Positions 42,965 to 52,532 of a DNA stretch of 64,000 nt are shown here, piece after piece. How positions within the stretch are numbered: position 1 is the stretch's first letter; every line of letters begins with the position of its first letter. Source of the DNA: Pedobacter mucosus (GTDB lineage Bacteria; Bacteroidota; Bacteroidia; Sphingobacteriales; Sphingobacteriaceae); contig NZ_CP087585.1 in the NCBI RefSeq assembly GCF_022200785.1, forward strand, positions 4,092,001-4,156,000, given 5' to 3'. A program made the translations under genes and the position numbers. The notes beneath the pieces are model-generated. The model did no database searches. It had not been told where the DNA came from and saw only the letters and a list, made by a program, of their open reading frames with translations.

Positions 42965-45900
42965 ATGCTAAAAAACCTTACTAAACACTTGTTCTTTTGC
43001 CTGCTGATCTTATCAGTTTCGGCAACTGCCTGGGCTCAAACATCCGAGATAACCGGGATTGTAAAAGATGAAACCGGGCAACCATTGCTGGGCGCTTCCA
43101 TACTTTTACTGAATACTAAAACCAATGAGAAAAAAGGAATCATGGTTAATGGCGAAGGTAAATTTTCTATCACCGGCTTAACTGCTGGCGTACCTTACAG
43201 CATTAGTGCATCTTACATTGGCTACACCACCAAAACAATCGACAATTATTTGCTTAAAGCTGGCGAACAGGCAACTTTGATTATCCAACTTAATCCAGCC
43301 GCAGCTTCGTTAACGGATGTAGTTGTGGTGGGTTATGGAAGTCAGCGTAAAAAAGACGTAACCACAGCTATTGCCAGCATTAAGGCTTCCGATTTAGAAA
43401 ATCAGCCTATAAATAATGCTGCGGAAGCGATGGTCGGTAAAATGGCAGGTGTTCAAGTTTCTCAAGGTTCGGGAGCCCCAGGCGCTGCACTTTCTATTAA
43501 AGTTCGTGGCGTTGGTACCATCACAGCTGGTTCCAGTCCGTTATATGTTGTAGATGGTGTGCCAATTTCTAGTGATAACATTAACACTATCAATACAAAT
43601 GATATTGCATCTATTGAAGTATTAAAAGATGCTTCCTCTGCCGCAATTTATGGTTCGCGAGGATCAAATGGTGTTGTTTTGATCACTACCAAACAAGGAA
43701 AATCTGGTGTAGCAACCATTAGTGCAAACAGTTATGCCGGATGGCAAAGTTTAGCGCATAAAATCGATATGATGGATGCTTACCAATATGCCCAGATGAC
43801 ATTGGAATCTAGAAACAATACTTATTCGGATGCAATGGAAGCTATCAATAGGAGAAATATCAGACTTGGTTTACCTGTTGTTCCATTCAGTACTAGTGAC
43901 GATAATGCAACCCGTTTAACTAAAGCTGGCGTAGCCAATACAAGTGCGGTTATTCCATCAGAGATTTTGCCTTATTTACAAGGTCAGCAGGGTTTAACCA
44001 ATACCGATTGGCAGGATGAAATTTTTAGAACCGCACCGATTCAAAATCATTCTATTTCCGCATCTGGCGGAAGCGAAAACATGAAATATTATGCTTCGAT
44101 GGAGTATTTTGATCAAGATGGTATTGTTTTAAATAGCGGTTTTAAACGTTATAGTGCCAGATTAAATTTAGAAGGAAATAAAGGTATTTTCAGATATGGC
44201 TTAAATATAAGTCCATCTTTTATCAATGAAAAACGCGTAAACGCCAATGGCGCATACAATGCGAATAATATTAATGGCGTTAATCCAGGTGGTATTGTTG
44301 CTTCAGCTTTGCATTATTCTCCGATTTTCCCAGTTTATAATAGCAATGGCAGTTATAGTTTTGCACAAAATTCGTGGAGCCCAGGTACGCTTACTACAGT
44401 TCCCGGCGTAACACTTCCAGTTGCAGGAAACGGTGGAACACAAGCATGGAATCCTGTTGCTTTAGCCATGCTTCAAAAAGATGATGTTAAATCTAACAGA
44501 ATTACTGGAACTGCGTTTTTAGAAGCAGAACTTATCAAAGATTTAAAGTATAAAATACAATTGGGTATTGATATTTTTAATAGCGCTGAAGATACTTTCC
44601 GACCATCAATCCTTCCATTATCAAATACCATTGGTAATCCATTATCTGATGCTTCTGGAAGTTCTAGAAATATAAAAGAGAACAACGTTTTATTAGAACA
44701 AACATTAAACTATAATAAAACTGTAGGCGATCATAACTTTAATGCTTTGTTAGGATGGTCTAATCAAAAAGATGATTTAAGTGGAAATTATGCTTTGGCA
44801 ACCCGAGGTTTTATTAGCGATCAGGTAGAATATTTAAACACAGGTATTGTAACCAGCGGCACATCTACAAGACAACAATGGAGTTTAGCATCAGGCATTG
44901 CCAGATTACAATATAGCTTTAAAGGAAAATATTTATTTACAGGATCTGTAAGAGCAGACGGATCTTCAAAATTTGGTGCCAATAATAAATGGGGATATTT
45001 TCCTTCTGCATCTGTGGGATGGAGATTATCAGAAGAAGAATTTCTTAAAAGTTCTACCGCTATTTCTGATTTAAAATTAAGAGCTAGTTATGGTTTAACC
45101 GGAAACTTTAATATTCCTAATTATGGAGCCCAAGGTTACATGGGAAGTTTCGCTTATGTTTTTGGAGGCGCAACACCTTCTGTTATTAATGGAGCAGCAC
45201 CAAGCGCACAACCAAACGCTGATTTACGTTGGGAGAAAACGGCGCAATTAAACTTAGGTTTTGACGCCGCATTTTTTAAAAATCAATTAACCCTATCGGT
45301 TGATGTTTATAATAGTAACACCAAAGATCTTTTATTGGATGTACCGGTGCCTTTAACAACTGGTTTTGCTACACAGTTAATCAATATTGGCAAGGTAAAT
45401 AATAAGGGTATTGATATTAATTTAGGTACTCAACAGCAATTTGGCGCTGTAAAATGGACTGCAAGTGGAAACTTTTCTAAAAACATAAATAAGGTTGTAG
45501 AATTAGGTCCGGGGAATGCTGACATTATTAAAACCGGTTCTGTTGCGAATGCTTATTTTTTAACGAGAGTTGGTGAGCCAATTGGTTCATATTATTTACC
45601 TGTTGTTTTAGGCGTATTTAAAAATCAAGCTGAAGTAAATGCTTATCCACATTATTTGGATACTCCAGGAAATGATGATTTAAACACTTCAAAACCTGGT
45701 GACTTTAAATTTAAAGATGTTGATGGAGATGGCATTATTGATTTGACAAAAGATCGCGAAATTGTAGGTAATTACCTTCCAAAGTTTACTTATGGTTTTG
45801 CTACATCGGCAGAATATAAAGGCATAGATTTGAATGTTGCCATGCAAGGTGTTTATGGAAATAAAATCTTAAATCTTTCTCGCAGGTATTTTGCAAACAA

Positions 45901-46282
45901 AGAAGGAAACATGAATAACATGGTAAGTTCTTTGGATAGATGGGTTTCTGAAAGTAATCCAGGAAGCGGCGATGATGTACGTGCAAATCGTGTTGCAAAA
46001 GGAAGTAATGGAACAACCTCTACATGGCATGTAGAAGATGGTTCTTACCTTCGAATCCGCAACATTGCTTTAGGTTATACTTTACCAACTGATTTAGTTA
46101 AGAAGATTGCTTTAACTAAAGTTAGAATCTACGTTGCGATGCAAAACCCTTTTACTTTTACGAAATATACGGGTTACAATCCTGAGGTTACAAATCGATC
46201 AGCAGCAACCACAAACGGCGAAGATTACGGCGTATATCCAACAGCAAAAACTACGTCAGTAGGTATCAATATCACTTTATAA
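42965..46282 (+). CDS. SusC/RagA-type TonB-dependent outer-membrane transporter
   Basis: A 1105-residue outer-membrane receptor. Signal peptide (residues 1-25, SVSATAWAQ), a carboxypeptidase-regulatory beta domain (about 28-110, VKDETGQPLLGASILLL), the TonB-box/plug region beginning VVVGYGSQRKK near residue 119 with PLYVVDGVPI and EVLKDASSAAIYGSRGSNGVV, then a long beta barrel ending in SVGINITL. No clear STN signalling domain precedes the beta domain, which is odd given the sigma/FecR genes immediately upstream. It imports an oligosaccharide or peptide with SusD; the substrate cannot be told. Confidence 0.96.
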   Translation: MLKNLTKHLFFCLLILSVSATAWAQTSEITGIVKDETGQPLLGASILLLNTKTNEKKGIMVNGEGKFSITGLTAGVPYSISASYIGYTTKTIDNYLLKAGEQATLIIQLNPAAASLTDVVVVGYGSQRKKDVTTAIASIKASDLENQPINNAAEAMVGKMAGVQVSQGSGAPGAALSIKVRGVGTITAGSSPLYVVDGVPISSDNINTINTNDIASIEVLKDASSAAIYGSRGSNGVVLITTKQGKSGVATISANSYAGWQSLAHKIDMMDAYQYAQMTLESRNNTYSDAMEAINRRNIRLGLPVVPFSTSDDNATRLTKAGVANTSAVIPSEILPYLQGQQGLTNTDWQDEIFRTAPIQNHSISASGGSENMKYYASMEYFDQDGIVLNSGFKRYSARLNLEGNKGIFRYGLNISPSFINEKRVNANGAYNANNINGVNPGGIVASALHYSPIFPVYNSNGSYSFAQNSWSPGTLTTVPGVTLPVAGNGGTQAWNPVALAMLQKDDVKSNRITGTAFLEAELIKDLKYKIQLGIDIFNSAEDTFRPSILPLSNTIGNPLSDASGSSRNIKENNVLLEQTLNYNKTVGDHNFNALLGWSNQKDDLSGNYALATRGFISDQVEYLNTGIVTSGTSTRQQWSLASGIARLQYSFKGKYLFTGSVRADGSSKFGANNKWGYFPSASVGWRLSEEEFLKSSTAISDLKLRASYGLTGNFNIPNYGAQGYMGSFAYVFGGATPSVINGAAPSAQPNADLRWEKTAQLNLGFDAAFFKNQLTLSVDVYNSNTKDLLLDVPVPLTTGFATQLINIGKVNNKGIDINLGTQQQFGAVKWTASGNFSKNINKVVELGPGNADIIKTGSVANAYFLTRVGEPIGSYYLPVVLGVFKNQAEVNAYPHYLDTPGNDDLNTSKPGDFKFKDVDGDGIIDLTKDREIVGNYLPKFTYGFATSAEYKGIDLNVAMQGVYGNKILNLSRRYFANKEGNMNNMVSSLDRWVSESNPGSGDDVRANRVAKGSNGTTSTWHVEDGSYLRIRNIALGYTLPTDLVKKIALTKVRIYVAMQNPFTFTKYTGYNPEVTNRSAATTNGEDYGVYPTAKTTSVGINITL

Positions 46283-46292
46283 TATTAGGATC

Positions 46293-47663
46293 ATGAAAAA
46301 ATATATCATACCCATTATAGCTTGTGGCTTAATTATTACGGCTACATCATGCAAGAAATTTTTAGATTTAAAACCATTGGATTCTTATTCAGAAAACACG
46401 TTTTACGTGGATGAAAAAGGTCTTCAAGGTGGATTAGTGAGTTGTTATGCGGCTCTACAAACCGATAGCCTTTACGGAAACAATTTATTAACGTTAGGAG
46501 AAATTAGGGGCGATAATGTTGCAGATAACGATCCAGGATCTGGCGCTGGTGTTCGTAACTCGATCGAAGTTTTTTCAGAAACATCTGCAAATAATATTAT
46601 TTCTGGAGCGTGGCAAGGACACTATAAAGCAATTTATCGCAGCAATCTAATTTTAGATAGAGCTCCGGCTATCAACATGACTGATGCAACTAAAAATCAA
46701 GTTATTGGTCAGGCGAAATTTATAAGAGCATTATGTTATTTTAACTTAACACGTTTATGGGGAAATGTTCCATTGGTGCTTACGGTGCAAACAACCGGCG
46801 AAGCGAGAGAAAATTCCCGTGCAACATCAGCACAGGTTTATCAGCAAATCATAAGTGATTTAACGGATGCCATTACAAAACTTCCAACTACATGGGCAGA
46901 TGCGCAACGCGGTAAAGCCACTAGTTATGCGGCATCTGCTTTATTGGCGAAAGTGTATTTGTATCAAAAACAATATAATTTAGTGGTTTCTACCTTACAA
47001 CCACTTGCTACTGCAATTTACGCAGGTACAGTTTTAGCTGTAGTGCCACAAACCACCACATTTCCAAGTAATTTAAAAACCAGTAGAGACATTATTTTTG
47101 CGGTACAGTACCTTAATGGCGGCGTTGGCGAATCTGTAAATCAGGATAATCGGTATAGAAATAACAACAACACCAATTCTATAACCCTACCTCAGGCAAT
47201 ATTTGAAGCAGGCGATAATCGTAGAGCATTACTTGCACCAACAGGAACGGGATCTCGCCCAGGCAAATTTAATAGCCCTGTTTCTAATTCAACAGAAGTA
47301 AGTGGAGATTTCCCTGTACTTCGATGTGCTGATGCTTTATTGATGTATGCAGAAGCATTAAATGAAGTTGCTTATGGTAATGCTGAAGCATTTAGAGCCT
47401 TAAACGCGGTAAGGGTAAATGCTGGAATCTCACCAAAAACAACTGCAGATCTAACATCACAAGCTAGTTTTAGAACTGCTCTTTATTTGGAAAGGCGTTT
47501 GGAATTGGCGTTGGAAGCAGATCGTTGGTTTGATATTGTTAGAACCGGCCAAATGGCGACCGTTTTTCCAGGTATTCCTACATTTAGGGCGATATACCCA
47601 GTTCCTCAAGCAGAAATTGATAATATAAATAACAAAAGCGGCTGGCAGAATACGGGTTACTAG
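46293..47663 (+). CDS. SusD/RagB-type outer-membrane lipoprotein
   Basis: A 456-residue lipoprotein (IIACGLIITATSCKKFLDL, lipidated Cys near residue 20) that sits as a lid on the SusC pore and binds nutrient. After FLDLKPLDSYSENTFYVDEKG come the alpha-helical TPR-like repeats (AKFIRALCYFNLTRLWGNVPLVL near residue 148), and the C terminus has DFPVLRCADALLMYAEALNEV and LYLERRLELALEADRWFDIVRTG, as is usual for RagB/SusD. It follows susC by 10 nt and is ended by the terminator at 47685-47719. No glycoside hydrolase gene follows. Confidence 0.96.
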   Translation: MKKYIIPIIACGLIITATSCKKFLDLKPLDSYSENTFYVDEKGLQGGLVSCYAALQTDSLYGNNLLTLGEIRGDNVADNDPGSGAGVRNSIEVFSETSANNIISGAWQGHYKAIYRSNLILDRAPAINMTDATKNQVIGQAKFIRALCYFNLTRLWGNVPLVLTVQTTGEARENSRATSAQVYQQIISDLTDAITKLPTTWADAQRGKATSYAASALLAKVYLYQKQYNLVVSTLQPLATAIYAGTVLAVVPQTTTFPSNLKTSRDIIFAVQYLNGGVGESVNQDNRYRNNNNTNSITLPQAIFEAGDNRRALLAPTGTGSRPGKFNSPVSNSTEVSGDFPVLRCADALLMYAEALNEVAYGNAEAFRALNAVRVNAGISPKTTADLTSQASFRTALYLERRLELALEADRWFDIVRTGQMATVFPGIPTFRAIYPVPQAEIDNINNKSGWQNTGY

Positions 47664-47684
47664 TTGATGTAAAATTTGTTTAGC

Positions 47685-47719
47685 ACCGGTATCGTTTAAA
47701 AGCGATACCGGTTTTTATT
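47685..47719 (+). terminator. Rho-independent terminator of the susCD operon
   Basis: Perfect 10-bp stem ACCGGTATCG (47685-47694) with CGATACCGGT (47703-47712), 8-nt loop, followed by TTTTATTT. It lies 22 nt after the susD stop. Confidence 0.93.
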
Positions 47720-47774
47720 TACAACAATAGCTGTTTTATTTTATTAATTTGGATTTTTATTTAATACCTAAAAC

Positions 47775-48275
47775 ATGAAAAAACTCATTCTTCTTATCAT
47801 TATATCTTTTTCCATTTCGCAAATTACATTCGCACAAACAACTGAAATTTGGATTGTTAGGCATGCAGAAAAGGATAAATCAAATCCCGAAGAAAAAGAT
47901 CCAAACTTATCTGACGAAGGAAAGATCAGGGCAGGAGATTTAGCTAAATTTCTAAAAAAAGTTAATTTTGATGCTGCTTTTTCAACATCAACCAAAAGGA
48001 CACATCAAACTTTAGATTCTTTGATAATTAAAAAAGTATTTGATTATAAAGATATAAAAGCTTTATCAGATACTGTGAACGCACATTATTTAGGAAAAAC
48101 AATTATTATTGCTGGTCATTCAAATACGGTACTGGAGATAATTGAAGCCTTTAAAGGTAAACGACCGAAAGATATGTTAACTGATGATGATTACGATTAT
48201 ATTTTTCACTTAACCTTAAAAGGCAATAAAACAAAAGTTAAAATGGATCAATTTGGAAGACCACATCATTTGTAG
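47775..48275 (+). CDS. Exported histidine-phosphatase family protein
   Basis: A 166-residue protein with a signal peptide (residues 1-21, ISFSISQITFAQ) and a histidine phosphatase core: WIVRHAEKDKSNP with the catalytic His near residue 29, DAAFSTSTKRTHQT near residue 75 and the second catalytic His in IIIAGHSNTVLE near residue 115. It is short for the superfamily and resembles SixA-size members. Its substrate is unknown. It stands alone between the susCD terminator and the convergent M15 gene. Confidence 0.9.
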   Translation: MKKLILLIIISFSISQITFAQTTEIWIVRHAEKDKSNPEEKDPNLSDEGKIRAGDLAKFLKKVNFDAAFSTSTKRTHQTLDSLIIKKVFDYKDIKALSDTVNAHYLGKTIIIAGHSNTVLEIIEAFKGKRPKDMLTDDDYDYIFHLTLKGNKTKVKMDQFGRPHHL

Positions 48276-48312
48276 TTTAGATATTAAGTATGATATAAAA
48301 ATCTTCAGGAAA

Positions 48313-48996
48313 TTAGATTTTTTCAAAAGGAATATCCATTAAATCATAATTTTGCCAGCCAGAAAAATCGTAATGCCACCATTCGTTTTCTAATACATTT
48401 AATTGATACTTTGCCATGGTAGCAATTAAGAAATCACGGTTCTTTTTAATCTCAGGTGATACTTTCTCATATTTGGCTGCTGCTGCCGCAGAAAAACTAT
48501 CATAAGGAGTTGGCATTGAAATTTCCTTACCAGTTTTAAGATTTATAATTGTTAAATCAACCGCACAACCTCGATTGTGCTTAGAGCCTTTAGCGGGGTT
48601 TGCTACAAAATTTTTATCACTCGCTTTTTTATAGAAGGCAACGGTTGTGGCGTAAGGGCGATAGCCGTCAAAAATCATCAGTCCGAGGCTTTTTTTCTTC
48701 AGTTCTGCCTGAATTTTTTTCAACGATTCCACCACAGGTTTTCTAGCAAGCGCCCTTGCCTGCTTGTACATTACCTGTTTCATGAAATTATTTTTTGTAG
48801 CGTAACGGATATCTAATTTGATACTTGGAATGACCTTTTTAATTTCGATTAATTCATTATTTGGGTTCTTTTTTATCGATGCTAAATATTGGCTATAAGA
48901 ATTTACGACAACTAATTTTTTTACAGAAAGTGGTTTCACTTGAGAAAAACCAGCAATCGAAATGATGAGAATAAATATTAGGAAATTGCTTTTCAT
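48313..48996 (-). CDS. D-Ala-D-Ala dipeptidase (VanX/DdpX-like, M15)
   Basis: A 227-residue exported M15 peptidase that cleaves free D-Ala-D-Ala. Signal peptide FLIFILIISIAGFSQ, the VanX-type IKLDIRYATKNNFMKQ segment (about 52-67), then Arg in DGYRPYATTVAF near residue 112, the zinc-binding SKHNRGCAVDLT near residue 138 and NEWWHYDF near residue 206, which holds the catalytic Glu and the third zinc His. It probably turns over or salvages cell-wall dipeptides. No van resistance genes are nearby. It ends 38 nt from the convergent histidine phosphatase. Confidence 0.93.
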   Translation of the reverse strand: MKSNFLIFILIISIAGFSQVKPLSVKKLVVVNSYSQYLASIKKNPNNELIEIKKVIPSIKLDIRYATKNNFMKQVMYKQARALARKPVVESLKKIQAELKKKSLGLMIFDGYRPYATTVAFYKKASDKNFVANPAKGSKHNRGCAVDLTIINLKTGKEISMPTPYDSFSAAAAAKYEKVSPEIKKNRDFLIATMAKYQLNVLENEWWHYDFSGWQNYDLMDIPFEKI

Positions 48997-49017
48997 ACGG
49001 TCAATAGCAAGCGGGTT

Positions 49018-50247
49018 TTAATGATTCGATACCACTAATAGTTCTAAATCTTTAAATGGCAAATTAAACATATCAGCTAAATCTTTATTGGTCACATTTC
49101 CCTGATAAATATAAAGCGCTTCGCGAATCCCTGGATTATTCCAAACCATATTCATTAAGCCACCAAATTCGCCTATATCTAATAATATTGGAGCAAAAAT
49201 ATTAGTCAATGCATACGAAGCTGTTCTTGGAACTCTCGATGCAATATTTGGTACGCAATAATGAATCACATCATGTTTTCTGAAAACTGGATTGGTATGA
49301 TTGGTTACCTCTGAAGTTTCAAAACAGCCGCCTTGATCAATACTAATATCAATTATTACAGAATGAGGTTTCATTTTAGCAACTGTTTCTTCCATTACCA
49401 CGCAAGGGCTTCTACCATGACTAGCACGAATAGCACCAATTACAACATCGCAGGTAACAATTGCTTTGTTTAAAACAATAGGTTGCATCACTGATGTGAA
49501 TACCCTGCTATTGCCTAGATTATTTTGTAAACGACGCAAGCGATAAATGGAACTATCAAAAACTTTTACTTCTGCGCCTAAGGCTAAAGCCGTTCTTGCT
49601 GCGTATTCCCCAACCGTTCCAGCACCTAAAATCACAATTTCTGTCGGCGGAACACCAGTAAAACCTCCAAGCATTAGGCCTTTCCCGCCAGTAACATTGC
49701 TTAAATATTCTGCAGCAATTAATATAGATGTTGAGCCTACAATTTCGCTCATTGCCCTAACCACGCAAAGTACATTTCCTTCATCCCGAAGGTTTTCAAA
49801 ACATAAAGCATTTATCTTTTTCTGCATTAAAGCTTTAAGATAATCTTGTTTTAAAGTTCCGGTTTGTAAAGAAGAAATAAGGGTTTGTCCTTTATGCATC
49901 ATCTCGATTTCTTCGAGCATTGGCGGTGCAATTTTTACGATAATATCAGAGTCGAAAACTTCTTTTTTATGATAGGTAATTTTAGCGCCTTGTTCTGCAT
50001 ATTCAGAATCAGAGAAGTTTGCTGCAATGCCAGCGCCACTTTCTAAAATAACATTGTGGCCATTATTAACCAGTAAAGCAACCGATAAGGGAGTTAAAGC
50101 AATTCGGTTTTCTTGAAAAGAAATCTCCTTCGGAATTCCAATATTTAAGTTGTTTTTTTTGTTTCTGGTTTCTAATGTCGCCTCTTGCGTTTGTAATAAA
50201 CCCTGACGAGCAATGTCGGCCATTCCTTCGCGTAATCCTGTAGCCAT
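49018..50247 (-). CDS. ald: Alanine dehydrogenase
   Basis: NAD-dependent enzyme interconverting L-alanine with pyruvate and ammonium. The 409 residues include GIPKEISFQENRIALTP near residue 38 (with the pyruvate-binding Arg), VILESGAGIAANFSDSEY, the catalytic Lys in IIVKIAPPMLEEIEMM near residue 107, and the NAD-binding VILGAGTVGEYAART near residue 205. The N-terminal 30 residues precede the conserved fold and are unusual but occur in Bacteroidota homologues. The pyridine-nucleotide-transhydrogenase alpha subunit is a related alternative; the length and lack of membrane segments favour alanine dehydrogenase. Confidence 0.85.
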   Translation of the reverse strand: MATGLREGMADIARQGLLQTQEATLETRNKKNNLNIGIPKEISFQENRIALTPLSVALLVNNGHNVILESGAGIAANFSDSEYAEQGAKITYHKKEVFDSDIIVKIAPPMLEEIEMMHKGQTLISSLQTGTLKQDYLKALMQKKINALCFENLRDEGNVLCVVRAMSEIVGSTSILIAAEYLSNVTGGKGLMLGGFTGVPPTEIVILGAGTVGEYAARTALALGAEVKVFDSSIYRLRRLQNNLGNSRVFTSVMQPIVLNKAIVTCDVVIGAIRASHGRSPCVVMEETVAKMKPHSVIIDISIDQGGCFETSEVTNHTNPVFRKHDVIHYCVPNIASRVPRTASYALTNIFAPILLDIGEFGGLMNMVWNNPGIREALYIYQGNVTNKDLADMFNLPFKDLELLVVSNH

Positions 50248-50319
50248 GGTGCTTAAAAATGTATTAAATTTAGGTTGTTCAAGGTACGGAAAATTTCGTT
50301 AAACTATTGATGCTTATTG

Positions 50320-50736
50320 TTATGCTCTAGAGAATTTGAAAATCCTTTTGCTTTCATCAACAATACTGATTTCAATTTTAACTAAATGTTCTGGTAGTAA
50401 CTCTTCTACTTTTTCTGGCCATTCGATTAAACAAATTCCACCGCCAAAAAAATATTCTTCATAACCTAAATCAAAAGCTTCCTGAATATCTTTTATTCGA
50501 TAAAAATCAAAATGGAACACTGCTCCATCAGGACTTTCGTACTCATTAACAATAGAATATGTAGGACTTGAAACAGTTTCTTCTATTCCTAAAACTTTAC
50601 AAAACGTTTTGATAAAAGTTGTTTTTCCGGCACCCATATCGCCTTCAAAAATGAAAATCTTTTCATTACCAGCAAATGCTAATAGTTGATGAGCAACGTT
50701 TTGTAATTCTGTAAGATGATTTACTTCAATTTCCAT
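50320..50736 (-). CDS. tsaE: tRNA threonylcarbamoyladenosine biosynthesis ATPase
   Basis: A 138-residue P-loop ATPase of the universal t6A37 tRNA-modification pathway, working with TsaB and TsaD. The Walker A motif GDMGAGKTTFIKTFCK is near residue 33, the SPTYSIVNEY segment near residue 58, FDFYRIKDIQEAFDLG near residue 76 and LIEWPEKV near residue 103. TsaB and TsaD are not in the window. A -7-like TACTTTTG on the minus strand (50758 to 50751) lies 15 nt before the ATG. Confidence 0.95.
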   Translation of the reverse strand: MEIEVNHLTELQNVAHQLLAFAGNEKIFIFEGDMGAGKTTFIKTFCKVLGIEETVSSPTYSIVNEYESPDGAVFHFDFYRIKDIQEAFDLGYEEYFFGGGICLIEWPEKVEELLPEHLVKIEISIVDESKRIFKFSRA

Positions 50737-50867
50737 AAAAATAATAAAGGCAAAAGTAATACATAAATATATTTCTTTTGCCTTTTAAGTTTTCGTTACG
50801 CGACCTTGTTTTTGATTTTATAACTATGTTTAACCGTTAAATCATTAATTCCCTTTCAAGGTTGAGA

Positions 50868-52421
50868 TTATCTCGGTGAATAAGTAATTACCGGAATAAT
50901 CATTTCTTCTAATGAAACCCCTCCATGTTGGAAAGTCTCATTATAATAATTAACAAACTGATTATAGTTATTTGGGTAAACAAAATAGCTATCTTCTTTA
51001 GCAAAAATATAACTGCTGCTGATGTTAATTTTTGGCAATAAAGCATCGTGAGGATTCTTAATTAAGAACACGTCTTTCGCATTAAAATTCAAGTTTCTAC
51101 CTTGCTTGTACCTCAAATTTGTATTGGTACTTCTATCGCCAATTACTTTAACCGGTTTTTTAACACGAATGGTTCCATGATCGGTGGTAATTACCAATTT
51201 AACTTTCTTTTGAGAAATTTTCTTTAACAAATCCCAAAGCGGAGAGTGTTCAAACCACGACAAGGTTAAAGAGCGATATGCCGCATCATCATTCGCCAAT
51301 TCCCTAATCATTTGCATATCAGTTCGGGCATGACTCAACATATCAACAAAGTTGAAAACAATAGCATTAAAATCATTTTGCAACAAATTATTAGTTTGCT
51401 CTACTAAATCTTTTCCTTGCTCAAAAGTTAAGATTTTATTGTAGCTAAACTTAATGTCTTTACGCAGATTTCGTTTTAAATTATCGGCTAAGAATGCTTC
51501 TTCGTGCATATTTTTTCCACCTTCATCATCATCATTTTGCCAAAGCTGCGGGAAACGGCGCTCCATTTCTAAAGGCATCAACCCTGAAAAAATAGAGTTA
51601 CGGGCATATTGTGTTGCTGTAGGCAAAATACTGGTGTACATTTCCTCTTCATCAACACGGAAATATTCCGAAATTAACGGATTGATAATTTTCCATTGAT
51701 CGTAGCGTAAATTATCGATCAGAATAAAAAATACTGGTGTGGTGTCATTAATATGAGGGAAAGCTTTTTTCCTCAACAATTCGTTGGAAAGCAGCGGAGA
51801 TTTATCTTTATTCTTAATCCAATCAATATAATTTTCTTCTATAAACTTAGTAAACTGCGTATTTGCTTCTTGCTTTTGCATGGTTAATATTTCATGCATT
51901 TGCGGGTCATCAAGTTTTTCTAATTCTAACTCCCAAAAAACAATTTTTTTGTAAACTTCAATCCACTCATCATAATTTAGTTTGTCGCTTAAAGTCATAC
52001 CTAAGCGCCTAAAATCCTGTTGATAAGCCATTGAAGTTTTTTCACTTACCAAACGCTTATTATCAATCAGTTTTTTTATAGTTAAAAGAACCTGTTTTGG
52101 GTTTACAGGCTTAATTAAATAGTCGTCAATTTTGCTACCAATAGCATCTTCCATTAAATTTTCTTCTTCACTTTTGGTGATAAGAACAACCGGAACATCA
52201 GGATTTAAATTTTTAATTGCAGAAAGGGTTTCAATACCACTCATTCCTGGCATGTTTTCATCTAGAAAAACGAGATCAAAATGATCTTTTCCAAATGCCT
52301 CAAGAGCGTCGTTGCCATTTGTAAATGTTGTTACATTATAACCTTTATCATTTAATAGCAGTATATGAGGTTTTAATAAGTCGATTTCATCATCGGCCCA
52401 TAATATTTTAGTTTCTTGCAT
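50868..52421 (-). CDS. porX: T9SS response regulator-phosphodiesterase PorX
   Basis: A 517-residue bifunctional protein: an N-terminal receiver (ILWADDEIDLLKPHI near residue 6, Asp in LVFLDENMPGMSG near residue 53, Lys in YLIKPVNP) and a C-terminal alkaline-phosphatase-superfamily (PglZ-type) domain with FFILIDNLRYDQWKII near residue 230 and VKLVITTDHGTIRVKKPV near residue 415. PorX with PorY and SigP controls type IX secretion genes in Porphyromonas and relatives. The partner histidine kinase PorY is not recognised in the window. Confidence 0.92.
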   Translation of the reverse strand: MQETKILWADDEIDLLKPHILLLNDKGYNVTTFTNGNDALEAFGKDHFDLVFLDENMPGMSGIETLSAIKNLNPDVPVVLITKSEEENLMEDAIGSKIDDYLIKPVNPKQVLLTIKKLIDNKRLVSEKTSMAYQQDFRRLGMTLSDKLNYDEWIEVYKKIVFWELELEKLDDPQMHEILTMQKQEANTQFTKFIEENYIDWIKNKDKSPLLSNELLRKKAFPHINDTTPVFFILIDNLRYDQWKIINPLISEYFRVDEEEMYTSILPTATQYARNSIFSGLMPLEMERRFPQLWQNDDDEGGKNMHEEAFLADNLKRNLRKDIKFSYNKILTFEQGKDLVEQTNNLLQNDFNAIVFNFVDMLSHARTDMQMIRELANDDAAYRSLTLSWFEHSPLWDLLKKISQKKVKLVITTDHGTIRVKKPVKVIGDRSTNTNLRYKQGRNLNFNAKDVFLIKNPHDALLPKINISSSYIFAKEDSYFVYPNNYNQFVNYYNETFQHGGVSLEEMIIPVITYSPR

Positions 52422-52532
52422 GTTTATGTAAAAATAGGTTTATATCACCTTTAAAATTTGGTAGGTAAACCAAACTATAAATAAAAATAGCAATTTTTGT
52501 ACCGCATCTGTCTATTTAACTTTATTTAACGA

